Below, piece after piece: positions 25,984-34,295 of a DNA stretch of 64,000 nucleotides. How positions within the stretch are numbered: the first letter of the stretch is position 1; the number at the start of each line of letters is the position of its first letter. Below the pieces are notes generated by a model. It saw only the letters and a program-made list of their open reading frames with translations. It had not been told where the DNA came from and made no database searches. Origin of the DNA: Lacrimispora algidixylanolytica (GTDB lineage Bacteria > Bacillota > Clostridia > Lachnospirales > Lachnospiraceae); NCBI RefSeq assembly GCF_003609635.1, contig NZ_MCIA01000001.1, forward strand, positions 408,906 through 472,905, read 5' to 3'. The position numbers and the translations under genes were made by a program.

Positions 25984-26415
25984 TTATAATACCTTCTTCA
26001 AGCGATCCAAATGATTCTCCTCCACCTTCAGGAGATGGTTCATGAGGGATACAATATCCTCTTTCGATTCTCCCTCATACTGTCGAATCCTCTTGATACA
26101 GTCGATGATTCCCCTGGTTCCTCCCATTATCAACATCTCTGCCATGTGGGAAGGGGTTTTATCCACAAATGTTTTCATATCGATCGCTAGGTAAGCCATG
26201 ATCTTTTCCATTGTGCCGATGTCTTTTTCTTTTAGCCCATGCTGGTTTAAAAGTTCTCTCGCTGTTTCATGGATCTGCTTGTATTCCTGAAGTTCTTCCG
26301 AAAGATGATTTTTAAAATCTTCCTCTTCTGATATGGAGAGAAGCTGTCCAATGGTTTCCACTCCCATCTGGGAATTTTGGTATATAAAATTTAGCAACTC
26401 TGCGTCTGCATTCAT
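25984..26415 (-). CDS. Small helical protein of unknown function
   Basis: The 143-residue protein is predicted almost all-helical: an N-terminal LLNFIYQNSQMGVETI helix, an acidic stretch with regular Glu/Leu spacing, TPSHMAEMLIMGGTRG, and a C-terminal amphipathic helix. This layout recalls four-helix, ferritin-like or DUF2383-like Firmicutes proteins, but conserved metal residues are not obvious. It lies 48 bases after the chemoreceptor gene on the same strand and may share its transcript. No function is assigned. Confidence 0.6.
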   Translation of the reverse strand: MNADAELLNFIYQNSQMGVETIGQLLSISEEEDFKNHLSEELQEYKQIHETARELLNQHGLKEKDIGTMEKIMAYLAIDMKTFVDKTPSHMAEMLIMGGTRGIIDCIKRIRQYEGESKEDIVSLMNHLLKVEENHLDRLKKVL

Positions 26416-26463
26416 GTAATTACCTCATTTCTTTTTTCTTAGTATGAGATAAAAACTACATTT

Positions 26464-28446
26464 TTATGAAAATGACCCTTCCTCACCCGGTTTCTGGAAA
26501 ACAACCTCTTCACACAAGCAGAATCGGTCCACCTCACCGTAGAGCATCTGAGCTTGTCCCTCAAGTTCCTCTCCCGCCGCAGAACTTTCTTCTGCAGTCG
26601 ATGCATTCGCCTGAATGACTGCCGAAACCTGGGATAAACCGTCATTAATCTGTTCTATGGCCTGCACCTGATCCATGGAAGACGCTTCTACCGCTTTCAT
26701 AGAGGTATCCATCTGACCAGCCTGATCCGCAATCTCTTTCAGCACTCTCCCAGTCTCTAAAGTAAGCCTTTTCCCCTCTAATACAGCCTTTGCGGAATGT
26801 TCAATTAATCCTGAAGTCTGCTTTGCGGCTTCTGCTGATTTAACAGCCAGATTCCTTACCTCTCCTGCCACAACCGCAAATCCACTACCTGCGCTTCCTG
26901 CCCGAGCGGCCTCCACGGCTGCATTTAATGCTAACAGGTTTGTCTGGAATGCGATGTCTTCAATCATCTTTGTGATATTGCTTATCTTTCCGGAAGAGGT
27001 ACTAATATCCTCAATCGCCTCCTTAAGACTTTCCATATATTGATTTCCCAACCCTACTTTGAGGCCAGACTGACTTGCATAGGTAGAAGCCATACGAACA
27101 TGCTCTACATTCATCTCTGCCTGCTGGTGAACAGCCTGTATGGAGGCATTAAGCTCCTCTACGGCCGCCGCCTGTTCCTGGCTTCCTGATGCAAGGGCCT
27201 GGGAGACATCGGATACCTGGCCTGCTCCGTTGTTTACGGCTTGAGCCGAGATCTGGACCTTTCTTAAGGTACTGCTTAGGGCAACAGATATAGACTCCAT
27301 GCTTGTGCGGATGCTGTTAAACTCTCCCGGATACTCACAGCCGCTTTGCACGGACAGATTTCCCTTTGAAATCTGATGAAGATACATGGAGATATCCTGA
27401 ATGATATCTTTATATTTAGCTGCCATTTCATTGATGCTATGAGAGATTCTTCCGATCTCATCATCACGTTTGATGGTTAGTTCCATATTAAGATCTCCCT
27501 CTGAGAATCGATTTAAGGAATCCACCACATGGTTAATTGGCCTTGTAATCCGATTTGTAATTTGCACTACGGCAAAAATACTGACCAATAGGGATAAGAC
27601 TCCCAAAACTGCAGCCGAGATGACTGAGGTCTTTATCCCAGACATAAATTCAGACTGAAGAGCCGTCACATTCACGGACCAACCGTTGGTATCTTTAATC
27701 GGGGCATAGGAACCAATCTTTTTAACTCCTCCATCTTTATAAAAACGAAATCCAGACCCACCTCCTATCATGTCCGCTTCAAGGGAGGCAAGTTCAGGAC
27801 TCTTACCCGGAGCTTTTTTCCCATCCTCAATGCTGTTTTGCCGTCCCAGTACAACAGAAAATTCGTCGGCTGCCACCTTCAATCCGTTGCTATCCAATAT
27901 GTAGGTACTTCCAGTGCTTCCTAGCTTTGCTTGGCTTATGATGGATTCAAATACGGAGTACGGTATTTCCAGCATGATCACAAGATCCCCAAAAGGATAT
28001 GCGTATTGAAAAGACACCGAGTCATTTCCCACGATGGGATCGGATAAAAAGGGGGTTCCCTCTTTTGCCTTTTGATAGGCACCGTTGTCCTTGTAAGACT
28101 TTTTGCTCGCCATGGAGGTACCGTCCTCCGATATGATATCGATCTTATTTAGCCCATACTGAGAACTTGAAATAGTAAGGAATATGCCAATATTTCCCCC
28201 ACGCTCGGCATTGCCCTTCTCATAGAGACCAATGGACTCTGCAATGATGGAGTATTCTTTTAACTGCTGTGTAATCTTTTCTGAGACAAGCTCTGAGGTT
28301 TCCTTTAAACTCTTGGCAAGGGATCGGTGAGCGGTATCATAGATAAGATAAATGGAACTTACAGACAACAGAAATACAATACAGGCGATACAGGTTAAAG
28401 TAAATAATACCAAATCCTTTTTTATTCCCTTACGGTGTCTGTTCAT
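26464..28446 (-). CDS. Methyl-accepting chemotaxis protein
   Basis: ATG at 28446 follows GGAGG by eight bases and gives 660 residues; an in-frame TTG five codons upstream overlaps the ribosome site. Layout: TM1 about 12-34, an extracytoplasmic Cache-type sensor of about 240 residues, TM2 about 274-296, HAMP about 297-350, then the coiled-coil signalling domain. The latter has the invariant hairpin tip [17 protein letters not shown]. It should sit in the membrane and feed CheA/CheW. No che genes are near. The ligand is unknown; Cache domains often bind amino or organic acids. Confidence 0.94.
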   Translation of the reverse strand: MNRHRKGIKKDLVLFTLTCIACIVFLLSVSSIYLIYDTAHRSLAKSLKETSELVSEKITQQLKEYSIIAESIGLYEKGNAERGGNIGIFLTISSSQYGLNKIDIISEDGTSMASKKSYKDNGAYQKAKEGTPFLSDPIVGNDSVSFQYAYPFGDLVIMLEIPYSVFESIISQAKLGSTGSTYILDSNGLKVAADEFSVVLGRQNSIEDGKKAPGKSPELASLEADMIGGGSGFRFYKDGGVKKIGSYAPIKDTNGWSVNVTALQSEFMSGIKTSVISAAVLGVLSLLVSIFAVVQITNRITRPINHVVDSLNRFSEGDLNMELTIKRDDEIGRISHSINEMAAKYKDIIQDISMYLHQISKGNLSVQSGCEYPGEFNSIRTSMESISVALSSTLRKVQISAQAVNNGAGQVSDVSQALASGSQEQAAAVEELNASIQAVHQQAEMNVEHVRMASTYASQSGLKVGLGNQYMESLKEAIEDISTSSGKISNITKMIEDIAFQTNLLALNAAVEAARAGSAGSGFAVVAGEVRNLAVKSAEAAKQTSGLIEHSAKAVLEGKRLTLETGRVLKEIADQAGQMDTSMKAVEASSMDQVQAIEQINDGLSQVSAVIQANASTAEESSAAGEELEGQAQMLYGEVDRFCLCEEVVFQKPGEEGSFS

Positions 28447-28571
28447 GCTTCTAACCTCCAATGTATATTTAGCCTTTGTCTCAGGTATTTCTTGAGATCC
28501 AGTAAATATATCGGTTAGTTTTCAGATAACTATAGGGACTTTACCAACGTTTTACAATAACTTACGCAACT

Positions 28572-28590
28572 TTTACAATTGAATTGTAAA
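28572..28590. promoter_or_regulatory. 19-base palindrome upstream of the chemoreceptor gene
   Basis: TTTACAATTGAATTGTAAA is a perfect 9-1-9 palindrome 126 bases upstream of the chemoreceptor start. A partial second half-site (TTTTACAA) lies 20 bases closer to the gene. It does not match Fur, CodY, Rex or CcpA boxes that I know. Possible operator. Confidence 0.4.
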
Positions 28591-28676
28591 TCTCTTACTC
28601 ACCTATTCCTTTTCATGTTTATGATCGATTGATACATGTTCCATTTTTCGCAAATATTTAACGTTATTTACTTTCC

Positions 28677-28745
28677 ACCTGGCATTGCTCTGTCTCAGCC
28701 GCTTGTGCCACGCCAGTAGTTCTAGGAGCGCAGACGGTCATTGAA
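28677..28745. other. GC-richer island in an AT-rich gap
   Basis: Within the 410-base gap between the chemoreceptor gene and tRNA-Leu this segment is visibly richer in G and C. It can fold through CTGGC (28679-28683) and GCCAG (28711-28715). No ORF with a ribosome site covers it. It could be a small RNA or a decayed repeat. Confidence 0.25.
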
Positions 28746-28807
28746 ACTTGTAGATTTTAACTATCAACATTTTTTACATGCGAAAGAACCTTTAATATAT
28801 TCAGATA

Positions 28808-28848
28808 ACAAAAAAACCTTGTCCTCAAAATCGAGTACAAGGTTTCCC
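28808..28848 (-). terminator. Intrinsic terminator of tRNA-Leu
   Basis: On the minus strand AAACCTTGT pairs with ACAAGGTTT, followed by a T-run. It lies just past the tRNA 3' end. Confidence 0.88.
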
Positions 28849-28856
28849 ACAATGAA

Positions 28857-28942
28857 TGCCGGCGACCGGAATCGAACCGGTACGGGCGATTAAGCCCGCA
28901 GGATTTTAAGTCCTGTGCGTCTGCCAGTTCCGCCACGCCGGC
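28857..28942 (-). tRNA. tRNA-Leu (anticodon TAA)
   Basis: Acceptor stem GCCGGCG/CGCCGGC, anticodon stem CAGGA/TCCTG with loop CTTAAAA (anticodon TAA). The long class II variable arm GCGGGCTTAATCGCCCGT and T-loop GGTTCGATTCC are present. Discriminator A; 86 bases. Confidence 0.96.
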
Positions 28943-29174
28943 ATCAAACGTAATCATAAGCTTATCCTATTTGCCAAAACAAAAGAACTCACCAATGAAC
29001 AACATAATGTATTATACAAAACCGCACCGTTCTTGTCAACTGTTTTCATGGGAAATTTATTCTGAACTTCATTCGATTGCATCCTTTTTTTATAAACCCT
29101 CTTATTAAGAATGAGAATAATTCAGGATACCGCTGCAAAAATTGGTTCATGATAAAAAATAAATTAAGAAGCAA

Positions 29175-29203
29175 TTGTCCACTTGTCAAATAAGTGGTAG
29201 AAT
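29175..29203 (+). promoter_or_regulatory. Promoter of the NADH oxidase gene with a spacer palindrome
   Basis: TTGTCC (29175-29180) and TAGAAT (29198-29203) are 17 bases apart. The inverted repeat CCACTT-N7-AAGTGG (29179-29197) fills the spacer, an ideal place for a repressor. A second inverted repeat AGCAGAA-N6-TTCTGCT (29211-29230) lies in the early leader. The remaining sequence of this 331-base gap shows nothing clear. Confidence 0.6.
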
Positions 29204-29273
29204 CAACTTAAGCAGAATTGTATTTCTGCTAATACAATAATAAATGAGAATAAACCATTTTAGGAGGTATTAT

Positions 29274-30608
29274 ATGGAACGTATCGTAGTAATTGGAGCA
29301 AACCACGCCGGTACCGCGGCGATTAACACGATTTTAGATAACTATAAGGATAAAGAAGTGACTATATTTGATTCCAATGACAACATCAGTTTCCTTGGAT
29401 GCGGTATGGCTCTATGGATCGGAAATCAGATTTCATCTTCAGAAGGGTTGTTTTATTGTAGCAAAGAAATCTTTGAACAAAAGGGTGCTAAGGTCTATTT
29501 AGAGACCATCGTATATCATATTGACTTTGATAAAAAACTGGTATTTGCAACCGGTAAAGACGGGCAGAACTATCAGACCCCTTATGACAAACTCATACTT
29601 GCAACAGGATCTCTTCCAATCGCACCAACCATTGAGGGCACCGATCTTAAGAATGTTCAGTATGTAAAATTATTTCAAAATGCCAAAGAAGTCATCGATA
29701 AGCTTCACGATGGCTTGATCCGAAATGTGGTTGTGGTAGGTGCCGGATATATTGGCGTTGAACTTGCAGAAGCATTTAACCGGATTGGTAAAAAGGTTAC
29801 TTTAATTGATACCGCCAGCACCTGTCTGTCAGGTTATTACGACAGAGAGTTTACAGATATTATGTCAAAGAACTTAGAAAGCCATGGAATCAAACTGGCC
29901 TACGAAGAGACCGTCACTAGTATCAAGGGAATCGGCAAAGTTGAGAAGATCGTTACAGACAAGCATGAATATCCAGCCGATATGGTAGTACTAGGAATCG
30001 GTTTTAAACCAAACAGTCAGTTGGGAAAAGATAGTCTGGAGCTGTTTAAAAATGGAGCTTATCTGGTAAACGAACATCAGCAGACAAGTCAGCCAGATGT
30101 CTATGCAATCGGTGACTGTGCTACCGTATATGATAATGCCATTCAAAAAACAAGTTACATCGCTCTAGCTACCAATGCAGTACGCTCTGGTATCGTAGCG
30201 GCTCATAATGCTTGTGAAACACCACTAAAATCCATTGGTGTTCAAGGTTCCAACGGTATCTGCATCTGGGATCTGAAGATGGTATCAACAGGAATCACAC
30301 TGGATAAAGCCAAAAGTCTAGGTTACGATGCAGTTGCTACAGATTATGAAGATACTCAAAAACCAGATTTTATCGAGCACGACAATTACAAGGTCAAGAT
30401 CCGCATCGTATACGACAAGAAGACACGTATCATCTTAGGTGCTCAGATGTGTTCCGAATATGATATTTCAATGGCCATCCATATGTTCTCTCTTGCCATT
30501 CAGGAACAGGTGACCATCGACAAATTAAAACTGACGGATATTTTCTTCCTTCCTCATTTTAATAAGCCTTACAACTACGTTACTATGGCAGCTTTGATGG
30601 CGGAATAA
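29274..30608 (+). CDS. nox: NADH oxidase, probably water-forming (Nox/CoADR family)
   Basis: AGGAGG eight bases before ATG at 29274 decides the start (444 residues). FAD-binding loop [13 protein letters not shown] at residues 5-17 includes the His found in Nox enzymes. The redox-active Cys43 lies in FLGCGMALW, as in Lactococcus NoxE. The NAD fold is at [16 protein letters not shown]. The single active Cys fits four-electron reduction of O2 to water, though coenzyme-A-disulfide reductase or NADH peroxidase relatives share this frame. It is a cytoplasmic oxygen-detoxifying enzyme in an anaerobe and a single-gene unit. Confidence 0.9.
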   Translation: MERIVVIGANHAGTAAINTILDNYKDKEVTIFDSNDNISFLGCGMALWIGNQISSSEGLFYCSKEIFEQKGAKVYLETIVYHIDFDKKLVFATGKDGQNYQTPYDKLILATGSLPIAPTIEGTDLKNVQYVKLFQNAKEVIDKLHDGLIRNVVVVGAGYIGVELAEAFNRIGKKVTLIDTASTCLSGYYDREFTDIMSKNLESHGIKLAYEETVTSIKGIGKVEKIVTDKHEYPADMVVLGIGFKPNSQLGKDSLELFKNGAYLVNEHQQTSQPDVYAIGDCATVYDNAIQKTSYIALATNAVRSGIVAAHNACETPLKSIGVQGSNGICIWDLKMVSTGITLDKAKSLGYDAVATDYEDTQKPDFIEHDNYKVKIRIVYDKKTRIILGAQMCSEYDISMAIHMFSLAIQEQVTIDKLKLTDIFFLPHFNKPYNYVTMAALMAE

Positions 30609-30664
30609 ATATTTCTTTCAGCTATACAAACGGCTTGCGGCAAAAAGAATATAAAACAAATACA

Positions 30665-30700
30665 AAAAACCGGTATGTTGATTGCAACATACCGGTTTTT
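30665..30700. terminator. Bidirectional intrinsic terminator
   Basis: AAAAACCGGTATGTT pairs perfectly with AACATACCGGTTTTT around a six-base loop (GATTGC). It serves nox on the plus strand and tRNA-Tyr on the minus strand. Confidence 0.93.
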
Positions 30701-30722
30701 ATTTCACATATAAAGTTATAAC

Positions 30723-30804
30723 TGGGCGGAGAAGGATTCGAACCTTCGAAGTCGTCGACAACAGATTTACAGTCTGCCCCCTTTGGCCGCTCGGGAACCC
30801 GCCC
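30723..30804 (-). tRNA. tRNA-Tyr (anticodon GTA)
   Basis: Acceptor stem GGGCGGG with TCCGCCC (one G-U), anticodon stem CAGA/TCTG around CTGTAAA (anticodon GTA), class II variable arm, T-loop GGTTCGAATCC. Discriminator A; 82 bases. Confidence 0.95.
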
Positions 30805-30908
30805 ATGCTTTTTAACAAGCGATTGTTATTCTATCATATCATCCTAAATAAATCAAGTTATTTCGACAAAAAATATTAATTCACAAACGAAAACAGCAAA
30901 GGTAATTC

Positions 30909-31463
30909 CTATTGTATTCGTTGAAACCACTCAGGCATATTATGAGAAATGCGGACCGGTATTCCATCTTTATAGATGGCAATTCTTCTAAATTGCTTAG
31001 TATTATCATACAGAGAAGCCAGATTGCACATGGGAAGAATAGTCTTTAGGTTCTGAAACGTTTCCAGATACCGCTTTTCAACATCTTTGTCCGGTATTCC
31101 ATGCCCGCCTTTAGATACTCGGTAAGCAATCCTCTGTTTTGCCAGTTCCACAGAGTTAACTCCCACATAATATAATTCAATGTAATATCCCTGATTCCTA
31201 GCTGTTTCTATTGTTTTAAAGATGGTCTTACCACAGAGCGTTGTTTCCTGATTAAAGGAAATTCCATCAGACAAACACCGCTTCAATTCCTGAACAGCCA
31301 GTTTTCCGGCTTTCATAACGTCACCTGTGATTCTCCAATCTCCAAACGTCCTAAGAATTTCATCAGTATTAATTCTGGGCATCTGCTGATATTTGGGAAA
31401 AGTTAGGTACAGTGTAGACTTTCCAGCCCCATTGACACCTGCAAAAATAACATATCGTTTCAT
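30909..31463 (-). CDS. Zeta-toxin-like P-loop kinase
   Basis: The 184-residue protein has Walker A GVNGAGKST at residues 9-17. INTDE follows at the usual substrate-Asp position, and FNQETTL matches the zeta-toxin/UNAG-kinase pattern. True zeta toxins phosphorylate UDP-N-acetylglucosamine; chromosomal relatives may do otherwise. ATG at 31463 shares one base with the stop of the upstream 59-residue gene (TGATG), so the pair is coupled like a toxin-antitoxin operon. It ends 105 bases before tRNA-Tyr. Confidence 0.8.
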   Translation of the reverse strand: MKRYVIFAGVNGAGKSTLYLTFPKYQQMPRINTDEILRTFGDWRITGDVMKAGKLAVQELKRCLSDGISFNQETTLCGKTIFKTIETARNQGYYIELYYVGVNSVELAKQRIAYRVSKGGHGIPDKDVEKRYLETFQNLKTILPMCNLASLYDNTKQFRRIAIYKDGIPVRISHNMPEWFQRIQ

Positions 31464-31642
31464 CAAAACCGATTCTCCTCAATTACTTTTCTCTGCCTTT
31501 GCTGGAGGACAAGGTCACTGACCATAGAATAAAACTCCTGCTCTTCTTCTGTCTCTGCCCCAAGGATCAACTGCGTGGCCTCATTCGGATCTAATTTCAG
31601 GCACTCTTTATATAACATTTTCAAGGCATCATTCGTTGACAT
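31463..31642 (-). CDS. 59-residue putative antitoxin paired with the zeta-like gene
   Basis: ATG at 31642 with AAGGAG seven bases upstream opens a 59-codon frame beginning MSTNDALKMLYKECLKLD. It is acidic and mostly helical, with a central run TEEEQEFYSMVSDLVLQQ and a basic end (RQRKVIEENRF). Its stop overlaps the zeta-like start by one base. Size, acidity, order and coupling fit an antitoxin. It is shorter than the classic epsilon antitoxin, and similarity to it cannot be judged by eye. Confidence 0.7.
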   Translation of the reverse strand: MSTNDALKMLYKECLKLDPNEATQLILGAETEEEQEFYSMVSDLVLQQRQRKVIEENRF

Positions 31643-31733
31643 ATCATCACTCCTTCCTTGTAAGTAAATTTATTATATCATAGGCGTATTATGGAATTCA
31701 ATGAACATCCCAACATTTGTACAAGTTACAATT

Positions 31734-33809
31734 TTAGTCTGTAGCCAGTAAAATCGAACTGACTGGTGGCATGGTAACCACCACTTTGCCGTCTATCACT
31801 GGAACAGATATTTTCCCTACATTATAACCACTCTCATAAGTCAACATAACCCTGGATATGCTCTCGCCGTCCTTTAATCCAAGCTGCCATACTAGTATCT
31901 GCATTTCCTGCTCTTTCGTATGGCCATTTACCGCCACCACACAGATACTCTCGCCCAAAAAGCGTCCGTAGGCGATCAAATGATCTCCTGCCAAAAGAGG
32001 CTTTAAGGAGCCAAGGCGCAGAGCCTTAACTGTCCGATGCAGCCCAGTCATATAGCGGTGGAATTCGATGAGCTCCATGTTTTCATTCCCCCATGGATAC
32101 GTTCTTCGATTGTCGGGATCTGTCCAGCCGCAAACGCCTGCTTCATCGCCATAGTAAATACCGGGTGCTCCCGGCCAGGTCATCTGAATCATCACGCCTT
32201 GGCGAAATACTCCGTAGCTGATGCCTTCTAAAGCAGCCTCTGGCCCATCTGTTGTGATACGACCGATCTTTTGGTTGGTCCTGGTCAGGAAGCGGGAATG
32301 ATCATGATTGGACAACTGATTCATGGCAGTTAACAAGGAACCAGACATCATTCGGCTCATATGATAATTCATTGATTTGAAAAAGGCATTCCCATCTCCA
32401 AACAGCCTTAAATTCTTCTCATCGCTATGCTTTTCCATTCCGGTCAAGAACCAGGATACCGGCTCCATGAATGCATCGTAATTCATGACCGTATCCCATT
32501 CATCCCCTTTTAACCATTCAGAAGGATCACCATAATGCTCCGCAAGCACGATGGCATCTTTATTGGCTGCTTTCACCGCATTTCTAAAGTCCTTCCAGAA
32601 GCTGTGATTAAAGGCACTGCTGTGACCCAAATCAGCAGCTACATCAAGGCGCCAGCCATCTGCACAATAAGGTTCTGAGACCCATTTGGTAGCGATATCA
32701 AGGATATTCTGGCAAAGAGTATTAGAGCCCTCATAATTAAGCTTTGGCAATGTCAAATGGCCCCACCAGCCCTCATAAGAGTTATTATCAGGCCAAACTT
32801 GTTCGTTAAATTTAAAAAAAGAATGATAAGGACTGCCTTCTGTTTTATATGCTCCCGGCTCATACTTGCCTGACAGATCATAGATTCCTTCTCCGTCCAG
32901 CCATTTGTGAAAAGAACCGCAATGATTGAATACTCCGTCAAGTATGACCTTCATGCCCCGCTTGTGAATCTCTCCTATCAATCTGGAAAAGAATTGGTTG
33001 CTGGCTTTTAAGTTTTCCTCAGCGGTGGTTCGGATCATATATTTAGTGGCATTTCGATTGTGAAACTCCTCGGGATTTACTGTCTCCCCACCATCTCTTG
33101 CAATCACGCCGTAATGGGGATCAATATAATCGTAATCCTGGCAATCGTATTTGTGATTTGAGGGAGATACGAATATGGGGTTTAGATAGATGACCTCAAC
33201 ACCCAGTTTCTCAAGGTAATCAAGCTTATCCCATACTCCTTGTAAATCTCCACCATAGAAACTGCATACATCAAACTGATCAGGATACTTATTCCAGTCC
33301 TTTGAATGGACAACATTCTGTTTTAAGTACACATACTCATTGTCCACTACATCGTTAGCCAAATCCCCATTGCAGAAACGGTCTACGAAGATCTGGTACA
33401 TAACAGCGCCTTTTGCCCAGTCTGGTGTGGAAAACCCAGGAACAAGGAGGAAGCAACCGTTAGTAGGAAGTTCATCTTCCACACCTAGACGGCTGTAATA
33501 GCAGACCTCATTTGCCTTCTTTACCTGAAAACAGTACCGAATGGGTTCTTTGCCTGCGGTCAGTCTGCTTTCATAATAGTCAAATATCTCATCCGAATTT
33601 GTTTTACTCATAGCAGTCACTTTTCCACTGCTTTCCTCTACAAAAGCCACTGTATCCACATTGTTAGCGGCAGTACGGAAGAGAAATGCTACTTCTTCCC
33701 CTTCTTCTGGCTCCGCAGGAAACCGAAAGTTGCCAGTCTCGTCGGTAAATAACGCCTCTCTATTCAAAGCCTCTGGCTGAACGCACATATGCTCTTTCTT
33801 TCCTTTCAT
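31734..33809 (-). CDS. GH13 alpha-glucanase (neopullulanase/cyclomaltodextrinase-like)
   Basis: The 691-residue protein has a short N-terminal beta-sandwich-like part, then the GH13 barrel from about residue 130 (WAKGAVMYQIFVDRF). Conserved regions include VEVIYLNPIF, DGVFNHCG, GWRLDVAADL (nucleophile Asp389), VLAEHYGD (acid Glu424) and LSNHDHSRF (Asp503). It ends in a beta-sandwich. There is no signal peptide, so it probably acts on imported maltodextrins, pullulan pieces or cyclodextrins. The start is uncertain: ATG at 33809 has weak spacing, and ATG at 33788 is a good alternative. Confidence 0.92.
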   Translation of the reverse strand: MKGKKEHMCVQPEALNREALFTDETGNFRFPAEPEEGEEVAFLFRTAANNVDTVAFVEESSGKVTAMSKTNSDEIFDYYESRLTAGKEPIRYCFQVKKANEVCYYSRLGVEDELPTNGCFLLVPGFSTPDWAKGAVMYQIFVDRFCNGDLANDVVDNEYVYLKQNVVHSKDWNKYPDQFDVCSFYGGDLQGVWDKLDYLEKLGVEVIYLNPIFVSPSNHKYDCQDYDYIDPHYGVIARDGGETVNPEEFHNRNATKYMIRTTAEENLKASNQFFSRLIGEIHKRGMKVILDGVFNHCGSFHKWLDGEGIYDLSGKYEPGAYKTEGSPYHSFFKFNEQVWPDNNSYEGWWGHLTLPKLNYEGSNTLCQNILDIATKWVSEPYCADGWRLDVAADLGHSSAFNHSFWKDFRNAVKAANKDAIVLAEHYGDPSEWLKGDEWDTVMNYDAFMEPVSWFLTGMEKHSDEKNLRLFGDGNAFFKSMNYHMSRMMSGSLLTAMNQLSNHDHSRFLTRTNQKIGRITTDGPEAALEGISYGVFRQGVMIQMTWPGAPGIYYGDEAGVCGWTDPDNRRTYPWGNENMELIEFHRYMTGLHRTVKALRLGSLKPLLAGDHLIAYGRFLGESICVVAVNGHTKEQEMQILVWQLGLKDGESISRVMLTYESGYNVGKISVPVIDGKVVVTMPPVSSILLATD

Positions 33810-33885
33810 TCCTACTCTATCTCTATTTTATCTGATTGGTTTCAATTATACAACCCCGCCTTTTCCTTAAAAAAGATATTAAGAA

Positions 33886-33990
33886 AGAGTCTGACTTGTC
33901 AGACTCTGGCGCTGACGCGCTGTCACTTTAGTGACATCTTCCTCTTAAGCGTCATGTGCATCCTGCATGGAGTGCTTTTTATTATATAGG
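33886..33990. repeat. Intergenic repeat element, copy 2
   Basis: This matches 2049-2160 in the same orientation. It opens with a perfect hairpin, AGAGTCTGAC/GTCAGACTCT around TT (33886-33907). GTCAC-TTTA-GTGAC follows, then the conserved block GTCATGTGCATCC. GCATCC can pair with GGAGTGC further on, before a short T-run. The element lies upstream of the GH13 gene, within a 486-base gap that holds no ORF. Confidence 0.55.
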
Positions 33991-34016
33991 GGAGTTCGTA
34001 GAACTCCCCTATATAA
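33982..34016. repeat. Perfect inverted repeat, 15-base arms
   Basis: TTATATAGGGGAGTT and AACTCCCCTATATAA flank a five-base loop. It sits directly between the repeat element and another terminator-type hairpin. It could be the terminator of a small RNA, but it lacks a clean T-run. Confidence 0.55.
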
Positions 34017-34018
34017 TA

Positions 34019-34050
34019 AAAAACGGTCAGCGGGGTAGCTGACCGTTTTT
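34019..34050. terminator. Terminator-like hairpin in the GH13-ftsH gap
   Basis: AAAACGGTCAGC pairs with GCTGACCGTTTT around GGGGTA, with a T-run on the plus strand and an A/T-rich left flank. No plus-strand gene ends here, so it suggests an unannotated transcript from the repeat element. Confidence 0.7.
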
Positions 34051-34217
34051 CGGAGAAGGTATTTCGTTTCTTATGGGGTGTAGCAAAAACTATATAATGT
34101 ATTGGGGGGGTTTACATTTATTAATATACCACGATGATGAAAATAAGTGTGCACAAACATCATTTTTTTCAAAATAGATTTTTATGCATTTTTTCAACTC
34201 ATAGCGATAGATCACAA

Positions 34218-34272
34218 AAAAGTGCAGTTTCCGGAGCGTAAACTTAGATAATTTACCGGATACTGCACTTTT
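34218..34272 (-). terminator. Intrinsic terminator of ftsH
   Basis: AAAAGTGCAGT pairs with ACTGCACTTTT, with an inner TCCGG/CCGGA stem. On the minus strand it ends in a T-run, 24 bases past the ftsH stop. Confidence 0.85.
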
Positions 34273-34295
34273 AATTTGTTTAAGCCATCTTAAGC

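Noticed and set aside
31120-31460. Zeta-like gene as a plain adenylate/shikimate-type kinase
   Set aside because: The Walker A context, the INTDE and FNQETTL motifs and the coupled small gene fit the zeta group better, though enzyme activity stays open.
33886-34050. CRISPR-like array
   Set aside because: The hairpins are different from each other, not equally spaced repeats, and no cas genes are present.
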